The notes under the pieces are model-generated. The model did not search any database. It was not told where the DNA came from and saw only the letters and a list, made by a program, of their open reading frames with translations. Of a stretch of 64,000 nucleotides of DNA, positions 44,527-51,343 are shown in pieces. The position numbers and the translations under genes were made by a program. This DNA comes from Kordia antarctica (GTDB lineage: Bacteria; Bacteroidota; Bacteroidia; Flavobacteriales; Flavobacteriaceae), in assembly GCF_009901525.1 (NCBI RefSeq), contig NZ_CP019288.1, positions 3,811,501-3,875,500 on the forward strand, in the 5' to 3' direction. Each line of letters begins with the position of its first letter. Within the stretch, counting starts at the first letter, position 1.

Positions 44527-44898
44527 TAATTATTGCACTTATGTAGGTTTCAAGTCTTGTGTTTTTCGCAAGGCTTTTTTTATGCCCTATTTTATTTAAT
44601 CTCGCGCTATAACTCTTTTTTATAAATTTTAAATGATTGATATTCGTATTCAAATTTAATACCAAATAGTAGTTAAAATGGTTGATAAAAAATTGAATTA
44701 TATTTTTTTTAGATGAAATAGAAAATATAATCATAGCATTGTTACGGTTCTATTTTATATTAAAATATAAAGGAAATAGAAACGATTTTAAACTATCATT
44801 TTAAAATTTATTTGGTATAGGCATTGCTAGCATGTTTATATTCATAGGGGAAACCGAAAACCTTTAATAGAGTAGGTTACGTTTTAACAATTGACACA
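44527..44898. other. AT-rich spacer between peptide genes 1 and 2
   Basis: 372 nt. After the terminator (44551-44581) it is very AT-rich, with no supportable reading frame. A minus-strand frame across it lacks any protein-like character. The last 80 nt (GGGGAAACCGAAAACC, then TAGAGTAGGTTACG) are less AT-rich and precede the second peptide gene, so they may hold its promoter or an RNA leader; no known motif was recognised. Confidence 0.6.
44551..44581 (+). terminator. Terminator after peptide gene 1
   Basis: Stem AAGTCTTG / CAAGGCTT (one G-T pair) with a 9-nt loop and a run of seven T, 26 nt after the stop codon. Confidence 0.75.
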
Positions 44899-45051
44899 AT
44901 GAAAAAATCATTTAAAAGTTTACAACTAAAAAAAGAAGTAGTCACTAATTTTGATATCAAAGAAGTGAAAGGTGGAGGAACTGACCCAACTGACATTATG
45001 TGCAATAGCGTACCAAGACATTTAGGCGGATTAGGATGTCATCTGAAATAA
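44899..45051 (+). CDS. Short double-glycine-leader peptide precursor 2
   Basis: 50 codons. The leader MKKSFKSLQLKKEVVTNF continues DIKEVKGG, ending at residue 26. The core is GTDPTDIMCNSVPRHLGG followed by LGCHLK, with two cysteines 12 residues apart. It is closely related to peptide 3: leader 20 of 26 residues or better by eye, and the core pattern CN(S/T)VPRHLGG(L/I)GCHL conserved. The first 14 codons are conserved nearly at DNA level, as is the upstream ACAATT-ACACAATG context. Strong conservation of a two-cysteine core after a GG motif argues for a secreted, crosslinked or modified peptide. The type of crosslink is unknown. Confidence 0.75.
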   Translation: MKKSFKSLQLKKEVVTNFDIKEVKGGGTDPTDIMCNSVPRHLGGLGCHLK

Positions 45052-45138
45052 TTTTTTAGTTAATTCCGCGGAAAAAATTAATTATAGTTTGCGAGATATT
45101 TTTCTCCAAACATTTACAAAACTAAAACAATTAAGACA

Positions 45139-45279
45139 ATGAAAAAATCATTTAAAAGCTTACAATTAAAAAAACAAGTAATCACTTCTTTTGATATTAA
45201 AAAAGTGAAAGGTGGAGTAACTCTTATGTGTAATACTGTGCCAAGACATTTAGGTGGAATAGGATGTCATCTGTTCTAG
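45139..45279 (+). CDS. Short double-glycine-leader peptide precursor 3
   Basis: 46 codons. The leader MKKSFKSLQLKKQVITSF continues DIKKVKGG, ending at residue 26. The core is VTLMCNTVPRHLGGIGCHLF. It differs from peptide 2 mainly by a four-residue shorter segment before the first Cys and by the final residue (Phe for Lys). The two genes are 240 nt apart start to start, a tandem duplication. An inverted repeat with AATTCC / GGAATT ends follows. As for peptide 2, the conserved Cys-to-Cys loop is the probable functional unit. The amphipathic, basic core would fit an antimicrobial or signalling peptide, but that is inference. Confidence 0.75.
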   Translation: MKKSFKSLQLKKQVITSFDIKKVKGGVTLMCNTVPRHLGGIGCHLF

Positions 45280-45296
45280 ATCTTATTTAATAATAT

Positions 45297-45328
45297 AATT
45301 CCTCGGAAATATTAATTTTCGGGGAATT
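45297..45328 (+). terminator. Imperfect hairpin after peptide gene 3
   Basis: AATTCCTCGGAAA and TTTTCGGGGAATT pair with two wobble or mismatch positions around loop TATTAA, then a T-rich stretch. A shorter related sequence (TTAATTCCGCGGAA) follows peptide gene 2. Confidence 0.5.
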
Positions 45329-45448
45329 CTAATTTTGTTTTATCATAATAGTAAAAAATTAAAAGCATAATCTAAATATGCTTCTCTTCATTAAAAGCAC
45401 AATTTCTATCTTCCGATTAAATAGTTATATTTACAATAAATCATTCGT

Positions 45449-45571
45449 ATGAAATTATTGTTGAGTTCTCTAAATCTTCTATTCTTCAGCGTTACTTCTA
45501 TAATTTCCGCACAACAAGAAGCAGCTAATTACAGTACTATAAAACTATTTACAAACTTTATCAATGAATAA
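45449..45571 (+). CDS. 40-residue secreted peptide or gene remnant
   Basis: An ATG at 45449 opens a 40-codon frame with a good signal peptide (LLLSSLNLLFFSVTSIISAQ) followed by only 20 mature residues (QEAANYSTIKLFTNFINE at the end). It overlaps the start of the next gene by 8 nt. It could be a small secreted protein coupled to the membrane protein gene or the truncated 5' end of a larger secreted protein; the abrupt ending favours a remnant. No family recognised. Confidence 0.4.
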   Translation: MKLLLSSLNLLFFSVTSIISAQQEAANYSTIKLFTNFINE

Positions 45572-46046
45572 TAACAAAATAGTATTCAAAAGAAAAGTTC
45601 CAGTCATGAGATACGTTTTTGGCGTTGCTTTTTTCTTTTTAGGAGCACTTTGGCTAATCTCAGGAAGTTTATTTGGAATGATTTTATCTGGAATGTCTAT
45701 CTTTTTCTTTCATAAAGATGGATCTGAAATTGACTTAGAAATCAACAAATACCGAACCTTTACAGAAGTATTTGGGCTTCGTTTTGGAAAATGGGAAGAG
45801 TTACCCGAAATAGAATATATTTCTGTATTTAGCACAACAGAGTCAACAATAGTACGATCAATGAGCGCGGAAGCTACCATAAAAAATGATATCATAGTGC
45901 TCAATTTATTTTACAACGGAAACCACCGCATTAAAGCCTATTCCACAACAAACAAAGAAGACGCGTTCAAAATAGCAACTCAAATTGCAGGAATATTAAA
46001 AATTGATATTTTAGACGCAACAGAAGCAGAATCTAAATGGTTGTAA
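45564..46046 (+). CDS. Two-helix membrane protein, paralogue of the bioF-coupled protein
   Basis: 160 residues with two close transmembrane helices (about 14-48, VFGVAFFFLGALWLISG then MILSGMSIFFFH). A domain follows with GLRFGKWEELPEIEYISVF and an end IDILDATEAESKW. Block order and ending match the protein at 32632. The last 90 or so nucleotides are repeated nearly exactly, with small indels upstream, at 49988-50094, directly before bioB. So this gene, or its ancestor, once preceded bioB and has been copied or split. Function unknown. Confidence 0.8.
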   Translation: MNNNKIVFKRKVPVMRYVFGVAFFFLGALWLISGSLFGMILSGMSIFFFHKDGSEIDLEINKYRTFTEVFGLRFGKWEELPEIEYISVFSTTESTIVRSMSAEATIKNDIIVLNLFYNGNHRIKAYSTTNKEDAFKIATQIAGILKIDILDATEAESKWL

Positions 46047-46054
46047 AATAATTT

Positions 46055-46151
46055 TCTTTTTTTATTTGCTTCAATTGTGAGTCACTATGTTTATGAAATA
46101 CGGAAAGTGAACCCTTTTTTCTAATTTATGATATATAAAAAACTGTTTTGA
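46055..46151 (+). pseudogene. Degraded copy of the TPR/AraC regulator's promoter and first codons
   Basis: From about 46055 the sequence parallels 42558-42690. Shared segments are TTATTTGCTT, GAAAGT-GAA-CC, TTTTTCTAAT, ATGATATATAAAAAACT and TTTTTTATTG. The ATG at 46128 opens a frame with the same first six residues (MIYKKL) but stops after seven codons at 46151. The rest of the regulator is absent and the GLPGLI gene's 3' end follows. It marks the left edge of the second, replaced block. Confidence 0.65.
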
Positions 46152-46164
46152 ATATTCGTGTTTT

Positions 46165-46965
46165 TTATTGATTAAAGATCTCAAGAAAGTTATCTCTTTC
46201 GTTATAAGGGTTTACTCGAACTCCGTATCGTTTTGCAGTAATTTTCAAGTGATTATCAACTCTCTTGATCTCATTTTTTTGTTTCAACATATATTCTTTC
46301 ATAGAAATGAATTTCTCTTTCTTTGGTAAGAGTTTATTTTGATTTGTAGGCACGGTAACTTTTTCTTCAGGATATTTTATTTTTTTAAATTTTATAATAA
46401 AAAAGTTATCATCTGATTTCGCTTCTAAAATGATTCCAGGTAATCCCTGTAATTTCCATGGTCCGTATGACAATGGAATTTCTTCCGTATACCAGCAAAT
46501 ATATTTTCTACCTCTAAATAAAGTGGTTGCTTTTTTACAATTGAATTTACCTATCATTTTGGTATCAGTTGTAAATTTCCATGTTAAATTTGGTCTTTTT
46601 TCTTTTCCATAAATTGTTTTAGAGGCTAGTGTAAATGCATTTGTAAAATACATCGTGTCTTGTAATTTATCTAAAAAGACTTCTAAACCATTTTTTCTAG
46701 TTTTACTTATTTCATCAAAATCTGCTACTTCAACAAATTCCTCTTCTCCATTATATTTAGCAACCTTAACACCTTTTGATAATCCTAGAGAATCCTTTGC
46801 TGTTACAAAATAGGATTTACTTTGATTGAAGACTAAATACGCATTGTAACTTTCGCTATAATGGTTATCTATATGGTCAAAGTAAATAATGCCAGTTTGA
46901 GAACTTTGCGCTTGCACATAATTGAAAAGGGGAATTAATAGAAATAAAAGAAAATATCTTTTCAT
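46165..46965 (-). CDS. GLPGLI family secreted protein
   Basis: 266 residues with a signal peptide (about 1-19, LLFLLIPLFNYVQAQ). The defining motif is present as WKLQGLPGIILEAKSD. Before it are the conserved TTDTKMIGKFNCKKATTLFRG and YICWYTEEIPLSYGPW blocks. Function is unknown. GLPGLI proteins occur in Bacteroidota next to outer-membrane receptors with a carboxypeptidase-like domain and near some peptide natural-product loci. That is the arrangement here: the receptor gene ends 16 nt upstream on the same strand, and peptide precursors lie 1 kb to the left. Confidence 0.92.
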   Translation of the reverse strand: MKRYFLLFLLIPLFNYVQAQSSQTGIIYFDHIDNHYSESYNAYLVFNQSKSYFVTAKDSLGLSKGVKVAKYNGEEEFVEVADFDEISKTRKNGLEVFLDKLQDTMYFTNAFTLASKTIYGKEKRPNLTWKFTTDTKMIGKFNCKKATTLFRGRKYICWYTEEIPLSYGPWKLQGLPGIILEAKSDDNFFIIKFKKIKYPEEKVTVPTNQNKLLPKKEKFISMKEYMLKQKNEIKRVDNHLKITAKRYGVRVNPYNERDNFLEIFNQ

Positions 46966-46981
46966 GATATAAGGTTTAATG

Positions 46982-49513
46982 TTAAAATATATATTTTACA
47001 CTAGCAAACGTATAAAGCGGCACTAATGGAATTGTTGTCACTGAGGTGAAAAATGAATTTCGATTTTGATATGAAAATTCGTCTTCATTCAACACATTGT
47101 TCATTCGTAAGTTATATGAGAATTTTTTATTCTCAGGAACGTAATCTAAAGACACATTAAATATGTTATAGATGTTTTCATTTAGCTCGTAAATTCCACC
47201 ATTTACTTTCAAAGCCAATGCTTTTGTAAAATCCCAATTAAGCTCCAAAATCAAATTTCGTGTATCAAAAGTTGATTTAGTATCATTGAACGTTTGAACA
47301 TTTTTATTGTACTCAAATTTCGCATTGAAATTCAATGAGGAAGAAAAATAGGAAGTAATCTCAAAACTATACAATCCAAAGTATAATTCATTTAATTCTG
47401 TACCTTCATTTACTAATGGTGTGTATAACAAAGAGTGCGAAGTTTCTAGTTTAAAACCGAGGGAATTTACTAAAAATATAAACTGATTCTTGAACACATA
47501 TTCTTCTCCATCTCTTAATATAAGAAAAGTATTGTTGAAATTTACATTATCTACTAAAGAAAATTCGTCTAATAAAGATGATTTTGTTTTTTTGTATGTA
47601 AAGGAAAACTCATTATTGAATGTGTTTTTACGATTTTTATGAATCCATTTCATTCGCAATTGATCATAATTTAGAGGTTCAAAAAGCAATCCACCTCTTC
47701 TAAATGTGTTGTTATTGGTTATATAGTAATTTAATAAAAAATTCTGATTCGACGCAAAATTTTGTCGCTGCGAAAAAGAGAGATCTAACGTTCCCCAAAA
47801 TTTAAGACTTAACATTGTATTGTAATTAAACAGTACTTTATTCACGTTATTTAAGCTAAAGAAATTGGTGCTTACATGACCTTTCCATTTCACTTTCCGG
47901 GATACATTGTAAATAAAAGATGGCTTTATAATAAATTCACTTCGTGAAAAAGCAACATTATTACTGTAGAGTGTAATTACAGGATTTAATCCTATATTAA
48001 AACGTTCGTTATTGTTTTTATAATTAAGCTGTAACTTTCCTTTCAATTTTTTAGTTAGTAGAAATGTAGCATCTGTTTTAAAGTCGATAAACTTAAATTG
48101 TTTTTCTACACGTTGATTTATCGGAGAAGCACTTTGAATAACCGAACTTACATCTTGTGAATTAATTGTTGTTTTTTCATCTAAATTTGAAATTCCAAAA
48201 TTCAACTCACTATTTATAATAACTCCTTTTTTGAAACGCTGTGTATACTGAAGATAATTGTAAAATGCTACTTCATTATTTTTGCTATCATCATTAGTTT
48301 CATCTGTATCAAATAAAGAGAACGAAGAAAATTTATTTGCACCAATTTTGTATTTAAGCTTATTTATAAAATAACTATTTTTTAATTCAGGATTTTTTAA
48401 TTCTATTTCTCCAAAAAAGAGTGTTTTTCTATCTCTATTTCTATTTATTTCTGTAAAAGAATCTTCATCTTGAAAGAAGAAATCGGTACTTCTAAACGAT
48501 TCTTGTTTTTGCTTGTCAATACCAATAAAATTAGTACTTCGTAATACTAATTTCTTGATTTTTTTATTGATTAAAAACGTATTCCCAAAAGCATCAGTGA
48601 AGTTCGTAACTTCATTAGGCAATGCGACGTCAATACTTTTCAAATTATAGATGGCAGCATTACTTTTTTCATATTCACTTTCCCCAAAAAAAACAGGAAT
48701 TGATTCATCGCCTAATGAAGAAAATTTTTGTGCATTTAGGAACTTTATTTTTTTTCTTAACAACCCAATGTTGCTACTTGTTTTTAATTCATCATCATTT
48801 CCCAGACCGTTTCCATAACCTAACGATACGTTTCCAAACCAAACACTTTTAAATTCTTCTTTAATCTTTAAATTCAGCGCAATCTTATCCGATTTTCTGC
48901 TTTTTTTTAAGACGGTATTCTCTTCAAAATTTTTTAAAACCTGAATATCCTCTAAAACTTCTGATCGTAAGTTTTTTGAAATAAAAGTATATTGATCGTC
49001 TGCTAAATCATCACCATCAATCAATATCTTTTCAATCTCTTTATTCCAATACCTTATTCTACCATCTTTATCAATACTAATACCTGGAATCTTTTTCAAT
49101 GAACTTTCAATACTTTCTGTTTTCTTTAAATTATATTTTCTTATATCAAGATTCAAGGTATCCTTTGCATAATTAGATGATGTAATAACAACTTCATCTA
49201 GTACTTCAACTTTTGGATTGAGTGTTAATATGATATCTTTGGTTGTGTCAATTTCAACTTCTTTTTCTTCAAAAAACAAAGATGATGCTTTAATATATAC
49301 TGCTGAATTTACATCTTTTAAAGTAAAATTAAACTTTCCTTCACTATCTGAGTATTGATAAGCCAACATATTTTTATTCTTTGATAGTACAGTTACAAGA
49401 ATATTTGGTAAAGGCTCACCATTGTTGTTTTTAACTACACCATTTATTGCAACTTCCTGATTTATAAAAGGAAAAAACAATAATATAGATAGTAAAAAAC
49501 TTGTTAAACTCAT
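46982..49513 (-). CDS. TonB-dependent-receptor-like outer membrane beta-barrel protein
   Basis: 843 residues. A short signal sequence (about 1-17) is followed by a carboxypeptidase D regulatory-like domain (about 22-100, GVVKNNNGEPLPNILVTVL). A plug-like segment comes next (VLDEVVITSS ... SIESSLKKIPGISIDKDGRI), then a long beta-barrel with many FNN-type strands ending in an aromatic-rich terminus. This is the receptor type usually paired with GLPGLI proteins, and it is encoded 16 nt upstream of one. Substrate unknown; the neighbourhood would allow a small peptide, but this is a guess. It is divergent from the 92-residue secreted protein gene, with 48 nt between starts. Confidence 0.9.
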   Translation of the reverse strand: MSLTSFLLSILLFFPFINQEVAINGVVKNNNGEPLPNILVTVLSKNKNMLAYQYSDSEGKFNFTLKDVNSAVYIKASSLFFEEKEVEIDTTKDIILTLNPKVEVLDEVVITSSNYAKDTLNLDIRKYNLKKTESIESSLKKIPGISIDKDGRIRYWNKEIEKILIDGDDLADDQYTFISKNLRSEVLEDIQVLKNFEENTVLKKSRKSDKIALNLKIKEEFKSVWFGNVSLGYGNGLGNDDELKTSSNIGLLRKKIKFLNAQKFSSLGDESIPVFFGESEYEKSNAAIYNLKSIDVALPNEVTNFTDAFGNTFLINKKIKKLVLRSTNFIGIDKQKQESFRSTDFFFQDEDSFTEINRNRDRKTLFFGEIELKNPELKNSYFINKLKYKIGANKFSSFSLFDTDETNDDSKNNEVAFYNYLQYTQRFKKGVIINSELNFGISNLDEKTTINSQDVSSVIQSASPINQRVEKQFKFIDFKTDATFLLTKKLKGKLQLNYKNNNERFNIGLNPVITLYSNNVAFSRSEFIIKPSFIYNVSRKVKWKGHVSTNFFSLNNVNKVLFNYNTMLSLKFWGTLDLSFSQRQNFASNQNFLLNYYITNNNTFRRGGLLFEPLNYDQLRMKWIHKNRKNTFNNEFSFTYKKTKSSLLDEFSLVDNVNFNNTFLILRDGEEYVFKNQFIFLVNSLGFKLETSHSLLYTPLVNEGTELNELYFGLYSFEITSYFSSSLNFNAKFEYNKNVQTFNDTKSTFDTRNLILELNWDFTKALALKVNGGIYELNENIYNIFNVSLDYVPENKKFSYNLRMNNVLNEDEFSYQNRNSFFTSVTTIPLVPLYTFASVKYIF

Positions 49514-49561
49514 TTTTTTATTGTAAATATGCTATATAATTAACCATTAAACAAATATTTT

Positions 49562-49840
49562 ATGAAAAAAGTTATGTATTTATTCGTAATTTTCATGTTT
49601 TCTGCATTCCTATTAAATGCAGCAAATGTGGAAGAGAAAAAAGAAGAGGTTAATGCTTTAAAAATCGTTAAGATTGAAAAAGTAAGTGAAGTAATTAAAG
49701 ATGGTATAGTTTATGCCACTTACACTGGAAGATGCTTAGACGGCACAACTTTTACTTTCGAAGCCGACAATAGAGATGAAGGACAAGCTTATGTAAATGG
49801 CTATTGTAGAGGTTTAAGAGATGCAGAAACTACTGAATAA
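49562..49840 (+). CDS. Small secreted protein of unknown function
   Basis: 92 residues with a signal peptide (about 1-20, LFVIFMFSAFLLNAAN). The mature protein has a charged segment (EEKKEEVNALKIVKIEK), then a compact region with two cysteines 27 residues apart (GRCLDGTTFTFEADN ... NGYCRGLRDAE), which may form a disulfide. No family recognised. It is divergent from the receptor/GLPGLI pair with only 48 nt between the starts, so the three probably share regulation. It is followed by a strong terminator. Confidence 0.72.
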   Translation: MKKVMYLFVIFMFSAFLLNAANVEEKKEEVNALKIVKIEKVSEVIKDGIVYATYTGRCLDGTTFTFEADNRDEGQAYVNGYCRGLRDAETTE

Positions 49841-49876
49841 TAGTATTTGTATTTAGCTGACATACTACAATTTCAT

Positions 49877-49900
49877 AACCCACAATAAATTTTGTGGGTT
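49877..49900 (+). terminator. Terminator after the 92-residue protein gene
   Basis: Stem AACCCACAA / TTGTGGGTT, loop TAAATT, then a T run. Confidence 0.87.
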
Positions 49901-49987
49901 TTTTTATGCCAATACTCAATTTTCTAAAAAATCCGATTGGATTCTAACAAGAATGTTTATCAGTGTGCAAAAATATTCCATCCGTAA

Positions 49988-50094
49988 TATTCTACTTCCT
50001 TAAAGAAGACGCGTTCAAAGTTGCGAAACAAATTGCAGGAATATTAAAAATTGATATTTTAGACGCAACAGAAGCAGAATCTAAATGGATATAA
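49988..50094 (+). pseudogene. 3' remnant of the two-helix membrane protein gene, directly before bioB
   Basis: From 50002 the sequence matches the end of the gene at 45564 at almost every position (AAAGAAGACGCGTTCAAA, AAATTGCAGGAATATT, GATATTTTAGACGCAACAG, TCTAAATGG). It encodes the same C-terminus with Ile for Leu at the end and TAA at 50092. Just upstream (TATTCTACTTCC against TATTCCACAACAAAC) homology continues with a 1-nt loss. No start or membrane part remains. It ends 28 nt before the bioB start. Confidence 0.85.
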
Positions 50095-50122
50095 CTATTT
50101 TTGTCATCAAATACATCTTTTT

Positions 50123-51229
50123 ATGAACAACATTCGACACAATTGGACTAAAGAAGAAATCATTGCAATTTACAACAAACCAATGATGGAATTGCTATAT
50201 GAAGCAGCTACTGTACACAGATTACACCACGATCCAAACACAGTGCAAGTGTCTACATTACTCTCTATAAAAACGGGCGGCTGTCCAGAAGATTGCGGAT
50301 ATTGTCCACAAGCAGCACGCTATCACACAGATATTGAAGGAAACGATTTAATGACGGTTTCGCAAGTAAAAGCACAAGCATTGCGCGCAAAATCCTCTGG
50401 AAGTTCTAGAGTTTGTATGGGCGCAGCTTGGAGAAACGTAAAAGACGGACCAGAATTTGACCAAGTATTAGAAATGGTACGTACGATCAATAAACTAGAC
50501 ATGGAAGTTTGTTGTACGTTAGGAATGGTAACAGAAAATCAAGCACAACGTTTGGCAGAAGCCGGACTCTACGCTTACAATCATAATTTAGATTCTTCGG
50601 AAGAATATTACAAAGAAGTAATTTCTACACGTGGCTATGAAGATCGTTTGGAAACCATTGACAATGTTCGTAAAACAAACGTAACAGTTTGTAGTGGCGG
50701 AATTATTGGAATGGGCGAATCGGTAGCCGATAGAGCAGGAATGTTAGTTGCATTATCAACGCTAGATCCGCAACCAGAATCTACACCAATTAACGCTTTA
50801 GTTCCCGTTGACGGAACACCATTAGAAAAAGAGGAACCTGTAGAAATTTGGGATATGATCCGAATGGTAGCAACTACCAGAATTGTAATGCCGGAAACGC
50901 AAGTACGCTTATCAGCAGGAAGAACAAACATGAGTAGAGAAGGACAAGCAATGTGTTTCTTTGCAGGTGCAAACTCTATCTTTGCAGGCGACAAATTACT
51001 AACAACGCCAAATCCTGATGTTAATGAAGACATGAAAATGTTTGAAAAATTAGGATTAAATCCTCAAAAACCGTTTACCAAAAAGACGCAACCACAAACT
51101 GTAGAAGCGGCAAATTCAGAATATCAAGCGTTGGGCGAAAAGCCAAAATGGTCTCGACCAGATCATAAAATTGATAGAAATGAAGAAGCAAAAGAAAAAA
51201 TGAAAGCGGCAGTATTAGAGAAAAAATAG
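50123..51229 (+). CDS. bioB: Biotin synthase
   Basis: 368 residues. This radical-SAM enzyme inserts sulfur into dethiobiotin. The cluster motif is GGCPEDCGYCPQAARYHT (Cx3Cx2C). The cysteines for the auxiliary cluster are present (RVCMGAAWRN, EVCCTLGM, NVTVCSGGIIGMGE), as is the Arg ligand segment (RLSAGRTNM). Blocks of biotin synthase continue to about residue 330, and a charged 35-residue tail follows, longer than in E. coli (346). The gene is 13-17 kb from bioF-bioD-bioA, separated by the accessory region. A pseudogene fragment of a biotin-associated membrane protein ends 28 nt upstream. A terminator follows. Confidence 0.97.
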   Translation: MNNIRHNWTKEEIIAIYNKPMMELLYEAATVHRLHHDPNTVQVSTLLSIKTGGCPEDCGYCPQAARYHTDIEGNDLMTVSQVKAQALRAKSSGSSRVCMGAAWRNVKDGPEFDQVLEMVRTINKLDMEVCCTLGMVTENQAQRLAEAGLYAYNHNLDSSEEYYKEVISTRGYEDRLETIDNVRKTNVTVCSGGIIGMGESVADRAGMLVALSTLDPQPESTPINALVPVDGTPLEKEEPVEIWDMIRMVATTRIVMPETQVRLSAGRTNMSREGQAMCFFAGANSIFAGDKLLTTPNPDVNEDMKMFEKLGLNPQKPFTKKTQPQTVEAANSEYQALGEKPKWSRPDHKIDRNEEAKEKMKAAVLEKK

Positions 51230-51253
51230 TAATAATTACCAAAATATTAACAC

Positions 51254-51282
51254 AAAAGAGCTTAGAAATAGGCTCTTTTTTT
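51254..51282 (+). terminator. Terminator after bioB
   Basis: Stem AAAAGAGC / GCTCTTTT with a 10-nt loop and a T run. Confidence 0.82.
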
Positions 51283-51343
51283 ATGTTCAAAATACCTAAT
51301 TTCATAACAATTTAGTAAATTAGCTACATAAAACGTTAGAATA

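Noticed and set aside
44519-44734. 71-codon minus-strand frame after peptide gene 1
   Set aside because: Very AT-rich, crosses the terminator of peptide gene 1 and shows only Ile/Asn/Lys-rich low-complexity sequence.
46084-46099. Third copy of the 16-nt sequence flanking the nuclease pseudogene
   Set aside because: It matches only over about 11 nt of AT-rich sequence (TGTTTATGAAA) and coincides with the degraded promoter copy, so it is likely chance.
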